From: Flammula alnicola
Taxonomy: Eukaryota; Basidiomycota; Agaricomycetes; Agaricales; Strophariaceae
Direction: 5' to 3'
NCBI GenBank assembly: GCA_015499995.1
Contig: JADNRV010000018.1
Coordinates: forward strand, 124,001 to 188,000
Length of the DNA stretch: 64,000 bases
The position numbers and the translations under genes were made by a program. How positions within the stretch are numbered: position 1 is the stretch's first letter; the number at the start of each line of letters is the position of its first letter. Below, one piece after another: positions 1 through 12,513 of the stretch. The notes beneath the pieces are model-generated. The model saw nothing but the letters and a program-made list of their open reading frames with translations, had not been told where the DNA came from and ran no database searches.

Positions 1-2
1 AC

Positions 3-1059
3 TCGCTCGGGGTTTTATATATCAAGGAATTGGGAGTCACCACCTCCATCATGGCGTTTCGCCATGGAACCTCCACTTTCACGCTTCCCCAGTCCTCCGC
101 TTCCGTCTTTGCTGTACATACGAGGTCGAAAACCAATGAGAAAGCGCTCCTGCTCTCCATCGAGCCTTCCAACAAAGCCTTGATGTCGGTTGTCGACAGC
201 ATTATTTCCGACAACCTACAAAGCGTCGGCATCGTCTCGACACCCGCAGGCGCCTCTCAGGCGCATATCGCCCTCTCCACGGACAGAAAGAAGAAACGGC
301 TCCTGTTCGAGGTGGTAGACAAGAACGTGTCCAGCGAGGGATTCAAATGCCGTAAGGAAGTCCCCATTCCTCGCCAAGGTGATTCAGAGGACCTGGCTCG
401 AATCCTCAAAGGTCTTTCGCACTATTATTGGCATCTTTATCGCAACCCCGACCCAGATTCTAAATTTGACAGCCAACGCGTCTCGATAGCATTCTATAAA
501 TTGAAAAAAGCCGACGCACGCCTCGTCCCCGAGGACGAACAGGATAATCTAAACATTAATAATGTGGTCCATGTATACGTCGGGGACGAGGAAGTTTTGT
601 ATGGACTCAAAGTGATCAACGAAACTAGCCGGGACCTTTTCCCGGTCCTGTTTTACTTCGACAACACTGACTTTTCGATAAGTGAGCGTGATTTGTTTAT
701 GTACTAAAAGAAATTTCTGACCGTCGTCTCGCAAAGCACTGAACAGTGAACATGCGCTTGCAGGTGGTCACTCTAAACCCGAACCGCCGTTGAAGAAGCA
801 GGGGACGATGACAATCGGTTATGGTAGCTCAGCGTTCCCGCCTTCGACTTTTCTCCTTGACGACAAGCAAGACGTGGACGTTGGATTCTTCAGGTTGATC
901 CTTTCCACAGAACCAATCGATCTTCACAATATACCGCAGAGGTCTGTCTTCGAGTTGCCCAAAAATCGCCACACCTACATAGTGCGGAGCCGTTTGGAAT
1001 TAGGACCATCTTGGACGGCCATCAACATCAAGATAGTTCAACACAGACGGCGTCCTTGA
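3..1059 (+). CDS. Caspase-domain-like protein, C-terminal part (5' truncated by window edge)
   Basis: The frame is open to the left window edge, so the N-terminal protease domain, if present, lies outside. Two exons are supported: up to 682, intron 683-746 (GTGAGC donor, TACTAA branch site, CAG acceptor), then 747-1059. The second exon reads GGHSKPEPPLKK and then a tail with DVDVGFF-LILSTEPIDL and SVFE. In my knowledge this tail is typical of the region after the caspase p20 domain in agaricomycete caspase-like proteins (DVGF-K-F-STE-vDLS-I-Q). The upstream part contains LFPVLFYFDNTDFSI, which also fits that family. No catalytic His/Cys is visible here. Peptidase activity is therefore family inference only. 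It converges on the DUF6534 gene. Confidence 0.55.
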
Positions 1060-1943
1060 TCATCGAACAGCAAGTACAGCTTGCCGGATGCGCTCCCGGC
1101 AGCGTATACGAAGTGGGAGCCAGCCATCGTGATTTTTTTGGTTGGCATCAAGGGAAATCGGTCTCGATGTAAGATAAACCTAATAGTTCTATCGTCGGGG
1201 GGCAGCCAATGAAAAGTTCCTGCACATACATGTGCTGCCAGTTCTTAATAGTAGAGAGGGTGGCGAATGAGAAGGTGTTTGGTTCCACGTTCACCGGTGC
1301 TGGTAATCCGCAGCTATGAAATCTGAAATCGCTCCAATTGCTTGCGTCCAAGCGTAATGAGACTATTTGAGCTGCGGCCAGATGTCGTCGGTCGGAAACC
1401 CAGTGACGGAGGTATGATCCAGACAGACAGACAATGCAATATCGATAATTGTGGTACGATTCAGGCGCCTTCTCACGCTGCGCAGACGCCGTCTGGCTGA
1501 CAAGAGTGTCATCCTATGAGTCTATGACTTTGTAGGAGTCGCCAGTCTTGGGACATTTGCTATTATGAGTGCTTAAAGGTAGTGCACCATAAATTGAGCT
1601 GGAGATGCCAGAGGGCAAAGGTATCCTTGCCCCGGTAGAGTGAATAGAGCTTCGTAAGCCGGTCCCGATCTGACCTGGGGCAAGTCAAGTAGCAGTCCAA
1701 AAAGCATTTCCACGCGCTACCAATCCCGGACTGACATGGACAGCCAGCTAAGGGTCTCCAAGTTCTAGGCCGAACAATCCACGACGCGAAAAATAAGTGC
1801 GCTAGAGCACGAGGGCATTAAAATCGCATTAAATAACTAGAATACTAAGTACATAACCCAAGTGCGAGATAACGAAGACTCGGCTCGAAGCATCTGCGAC
1901 TTTAAATAAAAAGTTCCTCGTAAAAGTCCCAAATCCAATATGG
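1060..1943. other. Intergenic, convergent 3' ends
   Basis: Between the stops of two convergent genes. A minus-strand frame of 67 codons (1148-1351) lacks any recognisable motif or splice partner. I see no gene here. Confidence 0.5.
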
Positions 1944-3813
1944 TTAAAAATCTCTGCCCTTATCATCGAAGGCACCCTTTCCCAAGGGCAGTTGACTACG
2001 CATGCCAGTTCCATCTTGTAACTCATGTGATTCGACGTTAACGTATACTTCGGTGTGCTTTTTGCCGTTGAAGTTTATTATCTCTGACTAGAAATGGGGC
2101 GGTTAAGCTCATGGGGAAGTAAATTCTGATAAGAGACTTACAGGTTTCATCGGAGGCGGCTGTACGATCTGAGGTCGGTAGTTGATGGTCATGGAGGTGG
2201 CGTGGTCTTCGGTTTCCCTTCCAGTCGACATGCCGGAGGGTCCGCTCGTCCAGATACCACGTGAGTTGAGGGTACTCATTAAAGAATTGGAGTAGAGCTT
2301 GCAAAGAGCGAAGTTGAAGAGAAGATGTCTATTGGTTTATAATAAATGTTTAGCGCCCGCGACTTTCACATATTCAAGGGTCACACTTACAGCCCAGTAG
2401 TCTGTGAAACAGATGCGCCGTCAGTTTCGCAGACATGAGATAAGGTGAAATCAACGCACATCAGAAAGGTATACGACCAAGTTGATAAGTGCGACAACTG
2501 AAGTAATAAGACCGGTTTGGATTGTAACTAGAGCGAATGTTTAATTGACTGGAAAAAGTTAGCATTTGGCACACTTACGTCGAATGATACGATCGACCAA
2601 CATGTCAGAGCCTTCAAATCCGGTCTTGTGCTTGGACTATAATGCCAAGTACTTAAATTTCTGCATGAATCTTTAAAAAAACACCTCGACTTACTCTGTA
2701 ATAAAAGCGATGAGTATATTGTCACTTCGGCAATGAAGATTGTGAGGACCACTTACAGGTATGTCACCAGAATCGCGGTAATGAGGATATCTCCCAACAC
2801 TTCAGATGAAAGCCAAATAACAGTGGTGACCTTAAGCACGTCTCCAGGGTCAGCGGAAGAGTTTTAGCGAAACGCCATAGTACGCTCAGTACCTTGGCCT
2901 TGATCAGATCGAGGATGTGCGGGGCCTTTGCGATTTCCATGGGTGTCAGGATCGCGGTGACTGGATATCCGTGCATCAGTGAAACGCATAAAAGAAGGCT
3001 TTGGATCCCATACTGACTTCCACCGGTAATGGCTGTCGCAATAATTATAAGGGGGAATATCCAGCTCTTAGTCAAGACGTAGATTCGCCATGCGAAGAAT
3101 GACTGGACCGTTGTAACGATGACTCCCTTAAAAGTAGTCAGAAAATTTAATACCCAAAGAAAAATACTGTTGGCTTACAGTGATAGGGGGATCTATGTAA
3201 ATATGGACACTTCGTGAGCTCTCTCTCTCTCGGTGAAAGGACGAGAAATATTTACCCATATCTAACACTGGTGACAACTCGTTAAATAAACGGATTAAGG
3301 GGTAAAGGAGAATATGACGTACACCATGTAGCTTCGTTCAAATAAGCGGGATCATCTGCATTTTATTATCGTTGAGCTTGAAAATACCGCTATTCGTTCC
3401 GTTTGTTGACTCACTGAAGTGGATGATGAGGGCCTTGTAGAGGTAAGCAGCACCGCAAGCCGTATTGAAGATGTCGAGCGCGAAAAGAACCGCGACCTAA
3501 ATTTAAAATACTTGAAGTCAATGCCGTGAGCCGGATAACTCGAGGCATGGGAGACTTACGAAGATTTTAATCCAAGCCTTGTCTCTGGAATATCCATGTC
3601 AGAATGAGAGAATGTGTACAACAAAGAAAAAAGGATATTGCACTTTTTGAAAGAGGTATAGTACAGGTATACCTGGGTCATCATAACCCCGAGTAGAATG
3701 GCATTGAGAGTAAAGCCTATGAGGATAGGACCGTGCCTGTAACAACACATTAGACAATGGAATTCGCTTAGCAGACCGTCGACTCAGGCTCACGCAATCT
3801 CAGCTGGGTTCAT
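1944..3813 (-). CDS. DUF6534-type seven-helix membrane protein
   Basis: A multi-exon gene of roughly 330 residues starting at ATG 3813 (MNPAEIA, donor GTGAGC). The exons read in order: HGPILIGFTLNAILLGVMM with TQVYLYYTSF; DKAWIKIF; VAVLFALDIFNTACGAAYLY; a DDPAYLNEATW loop; DPPITGVIVTTVQSFFAWRIYV; SWIFPLIIIATAITGG; VTTVIWLSSEVLGDILITAI; KTGFEGSDMLVDRIIR; TIQTGLITSVVALINLVVYL; and FFNFALCKLYSNSLMSTLNSR. This helix order and the KLY-NSL-STLN-R signature are characteristic of the DUF6534 membrane family, expanded in Agaricomycetes and of unknown function. A hydrophilic C-tail ends at stop 1944-1946 (GAFDDKGRDF). All junctions keep phase, so the gene looks intact. No ligand or partner can be inferred. 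Confidence 0.8.
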
Positions 3814-6379
3814 GCTGGCGATGGTTAGATTTGCAGGAACGAAAGGACGGGGACCGACGAAAACCACTGCCCGAGTGGTGGGTAGAAATATGAAAGTAAA
3901 CGCGGACTGATCCTGCTCTCCGTTTATAAGCCATCTACATAGTGTTGCCGTCAAGGCGAGTTGACCTCGAGTCGGAACTCGACTCGCCTCGAAATCAGGG
4001 CAACTCGTTCGGAGTCGGATGATCTACATCGCAATCTCTTCTGCTTCTATGGCAGATGCATATGGGTGATGGTGTTCTATTTTTAGTTTTGCCTTGGTCT
4101 GCACATACGACAGGTCTATGTGAAGCGACATTATCTCAATCCCCAAAACCATCAAACGTTAGTGTTCCCGACCTGCCGATGCGCTGCAATTATAAGATGT
4201 ATCGAAAGAACTCAGTTTGGGACTCTGGAGGGTACTGCCGCTGTACTACGAGTAGTGTTAGTAAGTACGGAGCGAGCTAGATGTCTTCATAGCCCTGGAA
4301 ATTCTGAAACGATATGCGATCTCAAATTCACTGCCTGCTATCTTGAGGTTAGTGTAAAACAATAGACAGAGTCTGGATGTGCCATTCTAGAGTAGTTTTC
4401 GTCAAGCTGATATGGGATGGAACTTGGGTCAAAATGGAACTATGCGTTGACTATGCGCTGAGCTTCTAGCTCCCGGGGAGAGCGGTGCCAAATTAAGCTA
4501 AGTGCAATTATCAGACCTTATATCAGAGTCTGGTGATACGGACCCACAACTGGGATTCTGGGACAAAATAATCTCATGCATATGTATCATTGTATGTACA
4601 GGTTGGTTCGTTCATGATATCAAGTCCAAAATCGCGCATCGCATCAGGGAACTTGATTCACGAGATAAGATCATACATCGTTCGATGGGAGAAGTAGTAT
4701 CCCAGGTGCGTCTTTAATTAGCATTGTCAGAAATACGGCGAATATTAATATTTACTCACTGGTACACCGCCAACTTGTTCGGATCTCAAAATCAGGTTGA
4801 TGGCCCGATCCCCAGTGATGCCAAACCTGAATGTCACGATGACGCTCGAATGGTGTTATTTTACCCTTTATGTAAAAACATCACCGAAGGCGCTGAATGA
4901 TATTTTAATGATATTGAATGGGATCTTGAAATGACCTCTCCAATTCTCCTCTCAAAATAAGGTCGTCACTGCGCGAATTTCTTCTAAGTCCATTCAAACT
5001 CTGCTCCATCGAAGTCGAACACAATGCAAACAAACAACAAAGGTTATCTTCTTCTCCCACCACCTTCCACGCCCCTCCTCTGTCCTCTCCTTCTTTCCTT
5101 CAGCATTTCTTGTTCTTCTGCTGAGCTGGCTACCCTCCTGTGATCTAGGCTCTCCTCTGTGGCTCCGGACACTGCTCTTTTGCCTGGTTCTTGGAAACTG
5201 GGGCTGGGCTCTGACTGACGACGGGCTGTCTTCCTTTACTCACAGTTTTATTCACAGGTTTGTTGTAACAAGTGACTTGCAAGATTCAAGAGAAGGAAAG
5301 GTGCCGTGGGAGAGGTACAGTGAATGGACACAGCGCTGCATCCCGCAAGTACGTGTGTTTCTTTCTCTTCATCTTATTCTTATATCATTCAGCCCGAAAT
5401 ACCAACGGGAACAGGGAACTGTTGGTCGCTTGAATGTCCTGGAGCGTTGTGAAGGAGGGAGGAATCATAGCCGGTCTTGCGCGTTGTCGTACTCAGGCCT
5501 TGTATCCCACATGGCACATTATGTACATTATACCTGTGCTACGGAATATCATTAGATTTACCTATTTTACATGCATATTGTGAGCCGTAAGGAGCAAGAG
5601 AACAGTACTTATGGGGTTTTACGCAAGAATGCTGCAGGAAGGGATTCCCTCGAAACAGTCTGACCTCACGAAGAGGTCACGAAGAATGATTTTCTGAGGT
5701 CCAGATTTTTGATGATGAGGGAATGTAGTTTTTTGAATTTTCCCATTGTCCTGACCTTAGCGCGGGGGTCACCGGCCATCATCACTCTGACCTAGTCTCT
5801 CCTGAGAGACCATCTCTGACCTCATTTTGACATCCGAACATAATGGCGGTGGTAACTGTGTCAAATCTTTTTAGCTCCACCTAATTTATCAGCCATATTT
5901 GTCGAATTGGACGCGGGTCGACGGGTGCATTCAGTTCACCCTTCGCAAATCAGGATTTCGCAAGCGGCAGTTGGATTTTACGGTTTGCGTACTTTGCAGA
6001 AGGGGATTAAGTAGCTTGCTTTTCAAGTTCATGTTGGTCGGTTTTGCTAAGTTCCCTAAACATGACCGAATTAGAGATTTTCCACTAGTTGATAGTGAGT
6101 ATGCGTAGAGAACGTACAATTCTTCAACCTGAAATTTGAAAACATGTTGTCCGGAGATACGAAGATTGTCAGGACCAGCTGAGAATCGAAACGAAATGAA
6201 GTCACTGCTGAGTGTTTTTGTCGAGGCGCGAATTGGAGGGAAGAGTTGTTTTCAGTTCGAAATATCGTGTGCTGTAAAATTAGCTTGTATGAATTTTAAC
6301 CATTGTACAAGTCAATTACAGCCGTTTGCAGAGATGATGGCACTCGATCATAGTTTTTGATGTATTCAATATTTAATAA
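3814..6379. other. Gene-poor intergenic stretch
   Basis: About 2.6 kb. Open frames are short (up to 92 codons), without splice-compatible continuation or recognisable motifs. A small imperfect palindrome lies near 3960-4000 (GAGTCGGAACTCGACTC). The 5660-5840 segment has repeated GACCTC / GAGGTC words. Nothing here supports a gene. Confidence 0.45.
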
Positions 6380-6395
6380 CTTAGCCAAAATTTGA
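6380..6395 (+). repeat. Element A left terminal inverted repeat
   Basis: CTTAGCCAAAATTTGA, matched by the inverted right end with one difference. The subterminal sequence is only loosely similar (GCGCAG versus GCACTG). Confidence 0.6.
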
Positions 6396-6439
6396 GTCGC
6401 AATTTGCGCAGCGCCAAATAAACACACCTTTCCATCCCA

Positions 6440-7513
6440 ATGCCATACCGAAAGATCAGCCGCGATGTCAAAATCGCAGCCATCAGGCTCTATGAACGTG
6501 AACTACTTGATCTCGAGGATATCCTAGACTGCTGTGGCTTTGCTCGTCGTACTTGGTTTCGGATATTGAAGCTCTGGCGTGAAACTGGCGATGTCATACC
6601 CGAAAGCCAAAGCATCCGAGGACGTGTACGAAATCTTGATCAAGAAGACCTGGCTTACTTGCTCGAGCTGATTCGCGACAACCCTGACTACTTCTTGGAT
6701 GAGCTTCTTTATCTCCTAGACACCAACCGCTTCATTTCTGTCCATTACACGACAATCTTCCGTGAACTCGAGCGTCTCAATGTCAGCCGAAAAAAGCTCA
6801 AAAAAATTGCCTTAGAACGGAATGAGGAGCGCAGGGCCGATTTTGTAGCACGGATGGCCAAGTATGACCCAGAAGAGGTTGGATTCCTCGACGAAATGTC
6901 CAAGGATGGCCGCTCTCTTGGAAGACGCTATGGCAGGTCGCGGAAAAACAGACGAGCTGAGAAGAAGCAGGTTTATGTTCGTGGACGACGTACGTCAACA
7001 GAAGCTCTCCTCACGCTTGATGGGATCGTTGCTGGAACTGTAGTTGAGGGGTCAATGACGAAGGAGCTTTTCCTCGAGTACCTGGAGTTCAACGTGGTGA
7101 GTAACGCGTGAAATATACTATGTCAGTCTTCATTCTAACCTTCTCTTAGCTTCCGAAATGCACAGCATATCCTGGACCTCTTAGTGTGTTGATAATGGAT
7201 AATGCTCGCATTCATCACGGCGACGAGATCCTTGAGCTTGCTGATCGCTTTGGTATGGATATTGGAGGGTTATGTGACAGTGTGGATACTGACAATTTGT
7301 TCAGGTGTCAGAGTTGAATATCTACCGCCCTATTCACCTGATCTCAATCCAATTGAAGAAGCCTTCTCGAAAATAAAGCATTTCCTTCGACGCCATCAAG
7401 ACTACTATCTTGCAACGACGGATGATGGAATACTGTATGATATGTACGAGGTTATGGACATAATCACTCCCGAGGATGCTGCAGGCTATTACGGACATGC
7501 TGGATACTTCTGA
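6440..7513 (+). CDS. DDE transposase of element A (Tc1/mariner-IS630-like)
   Basis: Three exons by splice signals: 6440-7096, 7150-7252 and 7305-7513, giving about 322 residues. The N-terminal half has a helix-turn-helix look (KISRDVKIAAIRLYE, then CGFARRTWFRILKLW), followed by an arginine-rich hinge. The catalytic core is visible as VGFLDEMSKDG (first acidic residue), LIMDNARIHHGDE (second Asp) and YLPPYSPDLNPIEEAFSKIK (final Glu after the NPIE motif), the usual spacing of IS630/Tc1-like transposases. It would bind the terminal repeats and carry out cut-and-paste transposition. Both introns fall beside the catalytic blocks at the same places as in element B, which supports common ancestry despite strong divergence. 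No stop interrupts it. Confidence 0.85.
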
Positions 7514-7629
7514 GAATAATATTTTGTTTCAATAACCATGGCGAGATACAAGTACAACACGTTTTCGAATAGAAGCTACAAAAATACATACATGCATTGG
7601 GTTTCATAACGAAGCAAAAGCAGAGCAAA

Positions 7630-9174
7630 TTATGCAACACGAGGAACAGACCAGCGCTCAACTGCATCCTGCAGAGCAGCCTTTTCACCAAGTTTGAAGC
7701 TCATTTCAGTCAGATTATCAAGCGTGATGAAACGAAGGTTACGTGCAAAATCATAGGCATTCTCTTCCAGTTTCTCGAGTACTGAACGTTGCAAGCCAAA
7801 AGAATCACAGAATTGGGCAATAGGCATATCAGGACCAACATCGCAGGCTGGGTTCAGTAGCATCTTGTTTACGTGAGCCGGGCCAGCAAGCATTTGAGGT
7901 GCGGGAGCGTCAGGAACAGCGGCGCGAGCAGGACGGAACAAGTCGAGGATGCCATCACCAACAGAGATATTGAAGACAGGGACTGATGATGTGGCCGATC
8001 CTTTTGCATTCTGTGCATCAAGACGACGCTGAAGCACTGGAGAACGTGACGGAGTTTCAGGATCGAAGAGGCGATGATTGGGAGGCTTCTCGACAGTCGA
8101 AGAATCATCATTTTTGAGCTAGATAGCGCACAGAATATATCAGCGGTCTCGAGAAGGTGATCAGAAAGAAGAATACCATTGCTGATGACCAGCATTCCAA
8201 TCTTTCATGGTTGAGCGGGAGATGAATACCGGTATCTGGGACAACATAGCAGTATGCGCCAATGCAGGTACCTGGTTGGCGAACGACACATTTCCAACGC
8301 TCCTGGAGCTTCTGGACATTCAGAGCTCTGTTAACGTTCCCGGGGAGGACAGCGGGCTCCTTCTTCTGTGGAATAGTTTGAATGGGTCACATATATGCAG
8401 TCGAAATGATAACGGCACACCTTTTTTGCTGCCTTACCCCCGTCTTTAGCTTCAGCAGCTGATGGTGTAGCCTCATTCTCCTTATTTGCCTCGCTTTTCT
8501 TTTGCTGGATAGTGAGGTTGATAGTTGGCGTCTTGCTTGTGAGATTTCCAGCACGTAAGAGAAGTGCTGCATAGTTATCTTCAGTAGAGAGAGCCATGCC
8601 TGGCTTGGGAAGAACGCGTGATATGTAAAACATGACCATGTAGTCGCTGAATGCAAGCACACGCGGAGAGAGGGCCGTGTCGATCTTCACGAGAAGTTGA
8701 GCTTTGACGGTGTCCCAAGGCTCTTTATCCCCGAGTTCCAGTGACTCACTGATCGGCATACGTTTCGAGACGGGCTTGCTGGCCTCCTCTGCTGAAAGTA
8801 TAGAGAGAAGGTAGGTGAGCTTTTTCGAAGGCGCCTCTTCTACGACATTATGAGCACAACATTGTAAAGGCAAGGAGTAATGATCACGAACCAGAAATCT
8901 CATCTTCCTCAACTATCTTTGCTTTTCTTCCACGTTTTCTCTTAGTAACAGTGGGAGGTGGACTCGGAGGAGCACTTGGGACAATATTTTCATCGCTGTT
9001 GGAGTCAGAAGAGTCGGTGTCGCCATCTTCCTCCTCAGCATGAACGGTGACCAGTTCAAGATCTCCTTCACTGTCAGACTCGACCAGGGAGTCCCTGTCG
9101 GTGATAGGTCCTAGAGGATGGTCATTAACACTAGCAGCAGTTGATTTGGCCTTCTTAGGAGGTGGAGGAGGCAT
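7630..9174 (-). CDS. Element A accessory protein, disordered N-terminus and SAM-like C-terminus
   Basis: Convergent with the transposase; at least four exons, ATG at 9174, stop 7630-7632. The N-terminus has a proline run, an acidic Ser/Asp/Glu tract and a basic KRKRGRKAK nuclear-localisation-like patch. The next exon holds KKLTYLLSILSAEEAS and a WDTVKAQLLVKI segment. An exon then carries ERWKCVVRQPGTC...YC and GIHLPLN...W, a possible metal-binding module (Cys and His spacing seen, metal not shown). After a proline-rich linker, the last 60 residues (FCDSFGLQRSVLEKL...RFITLDNLTEMSFKLG...ALQDAVERW) follow the helix pattern of sterile-alpha-motif domains. It aligns by eye with the element B partner protein. 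Function is unknown; a transposition co-factor or DNA-binding partner is inference. Confidence 0.65.
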
Positions 9175-9247
9175 GGGGGCGTGCTGATCAACGTGAGGGC
9201 AAGAGGAAGGTTGTGCAGGCAGTGCGGAATTTCAAAATTTGGCTAAG

Positions 9248-11372
9248 TAGATAAATATGGAATACATAAAAAATTATCGTCGAGTGCCATCATCTCTGCA
9301 AACGGCTGTAATGACTGATGAACGGGCCTTTGGCGGCAGCTTGACTCTTCGTGTGAACGGTTATTTAGATTGGTTGCGTCGATTTTCAAACGCCGCTACT
9401 CCTTCTTGTCTGCCTCCGCCCCCAGTTCTGCCTTCAACCATTTTTCAGCGCCGATAACAATTACAACGGTTCTATAAATTTCTTACCTTCCTGCGATGAG
9501 CAATGATTCAAATGATTTTTCGACTGGAAAAATTGAAGGAGTGCGGCCGATCGGTTCAAGCTGGCAGCATCCACTCCCAAGGTCTCAGGACCATTTTCAA
9601 CAGGACCATTTTCTTGGACCGCTGTTTATCACCAACTTGTCGACGGGGTGTCGTGGCACATTTTTATTACGGAGAGGGGTTCAGAGAGTAGCTGATTGAT
9701 GGCCGGGTTTTTCTGTGTTGTGGAATGAGAACGGTTGAGAATGGTGCCACGAGTTGAGTCACTCCTTTTTTCCCCTCAAAGCGGCTCATTTGCGGAGCCC
9801 ACGAGCACGGAGTTGGTATCTTGTCGAGGAGGAGCAGCTTTTTTCATACACCAAGGTTATCGCCCAAGCTACTCGAAGCTGGAAGTCTTCGCGGCTGGAT
9901 GATATGTGTCGGGCAATAGCCTGGAACGTATGCTGCTCGCGAAAGGAGTTGAGCCTCCTTCTCCAGACACCTGTAAGCAGTTGCAGGAATCCTGGCTACT
10001 TGCGCAAGTCTTGGTACTTGAGATTGTGGGCTTGGAGGACACCACCAATTCTTGAGTCTTAGCATTTATCGCGACGGTCGTCGTTACTTGTCTGTCTGAG
10101 GTCTTGAAGTCACACAAGGGCCAGAAAAATACGAGGTGCAGGTGAGCATCTTCTCCATCTCGGTCTTTGCATATTGCACATCTTTCCCCGTAGTTCATGG
10201 CCGCCTCGAGCTTTGAGAGCTGTCTGCGGAGGCGATCAATCCCCTTGCAACGACCCAGGCTACGCGCAATGTGCATCCATTACAATTACAAAAAATAGCG
10301 ACAACAGAAAATGGATGCTTGCATATGCCTATTCGTCGTCTTGCTCCCCAAATCCTTCTGTAGACTTGTGGCAAGACGGTTGTCTTGTACCCCCATTTTG
10401 CTTCTGCCCTGTGACTGTGACGTGACGGTGGTCACTCCAGCCTAGCAGGTCGTCTGAGGCAAACGGAAGCAGAGGATGGTCGCAGGGCCTGCGGACGCGT
10501 AAAGGACGCGTAAAAAGCGGAAGTATATGCCATGGGATGCAGAGCGTGAACGACGAAGCCAACGATCCAGAATTCTGCGAGGTATCCTTCCTGGAGGGCG
10601 TGTCCGCGAAATTCTTGCTGTTGGATGATGGCGCTGAGACTCCCTAGATGATGCATGTCTGCTCAGCTCACGGGTCCATTGGAACCAAGAGCTGCTTCGG
10701 CATCTGGCTGAGAGGTCCCGAGCTTGTTGAAAAAGGCATGCGTAGTTGTGCCCGCCGCCCGGTGTAGTGGCCAATTCCAGCAGGGGCGAAGCATTCCACG
10801 CTCTACGAAGAACACACAGTGCATTCGACAGAGGCGTCTGCGAAGCCTCTTCAAGGTGTCTTTTTTCTCTTGTATACAGGTCCGTTTGTTGACAGTGAAT
10901 GCTCAGTTATAGCGTCACCGCTGGGTCGAGAATCTAGGAAATCTCTGGCGGACGATCAAGATGTGTCCAATATCAGATTTCCAGAGTATTTCTTATGAGA
11001 ACGACGTACCATTGTTCTCATATTCCCAAGGCTTCGACCACCTATCGCGCCCGTAGAGTCCAATTGCACCGCAGGTCGATGTCTAGCTAGGGTTGCGACC
11101 CATCCTCCAATTGGAAAGGGTGTCACCGGAATACACCATTTCTGGCCACCCTTCCCGAGCGCAGTTCGAATTCGGCGTATAAGAACCTTTTTTCCTGCCT
11201 GGTTCTCTTCTTCATCTTTCTCCCTCTCTTTTTTTCGACAACCTCCCACAAGCAAGCACAACAACATTCTCTACTATTCTACTTTGTCGCTCTTTTCTCA
11301 AACCGTGCCCGTGTTCGCTGTCGTTGCTCTCTTCGTCGTTATTGAGCTCTGCCTTCGGAGATTCGCACAAAA
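9248..11372. other. Intergenic, no convincing gene
   Basis: About 2.1 kb. Several overlapping frames of 60-135 codons on both strands have no family signature. One minus-strand frame near 10130-10210 shows a C-x2-C...H...C spacing in ERCAICKDRDGEDAHLHL, but has neighbouring stops and no second motif. Near 11176 a TATAAGA-like box precedes the small gene at 11373. Confidence 0.4.
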
Positions 11373-11948
11373 ATGTCGAACGCCCACGCTAGTCAAATTC
11401 AACCTACCGATGGCTTAAACGCGTCCTCGAATCAGTTCAAGACCATCTTACTCAACCTTGCGTATCCCTCGCGCCCCAGTACCCACGTCCCATGGGCGCC
11501 CTCTTCGGATCCGTTGGTCATTAATGCATGTTTTTCATTCTTCTCTATTCGCTGATTTGTCCGTCTAATGCCACCTTCAATGTTTTGCTCTCTAGAAAAC
11601 TGTCAGCGACCGTTACCACACGAGCTTCGTCTACAGCAACGGCTCAGCAGGTGTCAGTCAAATCACACAAACACGAAATTCTACGCCTCGTGAACTCATG
11701 CCAATTCCAATTTTAGCTCGTCGGTAACACAGTCAATGGGGGCGGCGTTCATGGTGCTTTTGAGCACGAAGTGTTAAGGTGGTTGAAACAGTTCTTCTCG
11801 GTGCGTTGGCACATTCTGGATTGCTCGGAGCAATTTGATTCACACTGACAGTCCTATTCTCTAGCGTCACGCGTTAATACTTCGTCGCAAGCTCAAACTC
11901 TTCAAAGCGAAGCTTTCGGCTGCCCACCTGCTGCGTCGTACACACTGA
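11373..11948 (+). CDS. Putative small multi-exon protein, unknown function
   Basis: A consistent spliced frame of about 122 residues: 11373-11516, 11596-11652, 11717-11800 and 11865-11948. All joins keep phase. Acceptors are TCTAG, TTTAG and CTCTAG. Donors are GTCATT, GTCAGT and GTGCGT, the first two weak. The product starts MSNAHASQIQPTDG, has a glycine-rich GNTVNGGGVHGAFEHEVLRW segment and ends in a strongly basic helix (RRKLKLFKAKL...HLLRRTH). I recognise no family. The ATG lies about 200 bp after a TATAAGA-like box. It could instead be a decayed gene; low confidence. Confidence 0.3.
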
Positions 11949-12433
11949 AATCCTCGATTTTAAGCACCGGTTTAATCCATTCGCAACTTCTCGTTAATCC
12001 CGTATGTTTCGAGGCACACTCTCACTCGTTCTTGATGCGCTGATCCCTATTTAAAGGATTCTTTCTTTTGCTGCCTTTTCTTGTCAATGTCGCTCGTTTT
12101 GCTATCCCCCATATCTTCTGGCACCTTGTCTTGAATGCTTTCTTGCTTGGTATTCTGTTCGCCATTTCTTGTAAATATCATGTGTTTTGATTCACGCTTT
12201 TGCCGCATTGCTTTGCACTAGATCCCTATTAGAATACCCGACGCTACTCACGCATATTTGTCCTCCATAAACGTAAATTTCGCTTTCAATGTACCATATA
12301 CTTATCTCAAATCTACCGTGCTTTCAAGTGCTGAATTCTCATTTGGTTGGATCATTCTGATGCAGAACTTTGAATTCCGAGGCTTGAGGAACCTTGCTGT
12401 CTGGGGACGTTTGAAATTCTTGTTCCTGTCTTA
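11949..12433. other. Intergenic flank of element B copy 1
   Basis: AT-rich with polypyrimidine stretches. A 94-codon frame at 12258-12542 runs across the transposon border and so cannot be an original gene as read. It ends in the TA at 12432-12433 that is duplicated on the far side of the element. Confidence 0.45.
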
Positions 12434-12513
12434 CAGTCCTTTGCATAATTTTGTGAAAGTTGAAACATTTCCGCGCGAGGTCACGTGGTCTGGTGCCTGG
12501 CCAAACAAAAGAG
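12434..12513 (+). repeat. Element B copy 1 left terminal inverted repeat
   Basis: About 80 bp matching 15972-16051 inverted. The first 67 bases are identical; positions 68 and 76 differ. It contains a CACGTG palindrome (CGAGGTCACGTGGTC), a possible protein-binding core. Confidence 0.9.

Larger units (their letters stand above)
6380..9247. mobile_element. Element A: two-gene Tc1/mariner-IS630-like DNA transposon
   Basis: The ends are an imperfect terminal inverted repeat. The left begins CTTAGCCAAAATTTGA; the right, reverse-complemented, begins CTTAGCCAAATTTTGA (15 of 16 match). Inside are a DDE transposase on the plus strand and a convergent multi-exon accessory gene on the minus strand, with stops about 115 bp apart. 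No clean target duplication is seen: TA follows the right end but AA precedes the left end, so the left edge may be mutated or the border off by a base. The same architecture recurs in element B. The transposase frame reads through without stops, but the weaker terminal repeat suggests an older insertion than B. Confidence 0.75.

Noticed and set aside
9869..10276. C-x2-C...H...C spacing suggesting a retroelement end
   Set aside because: Frame has nearby stops and no reverse-transcriptase motifs; too weak to name.
10329..10774. Overlapping arginine-rich frames on the minus strand
   Set aside because: Composition follows GC-rich DNA in several registers; no family motif or splice support.
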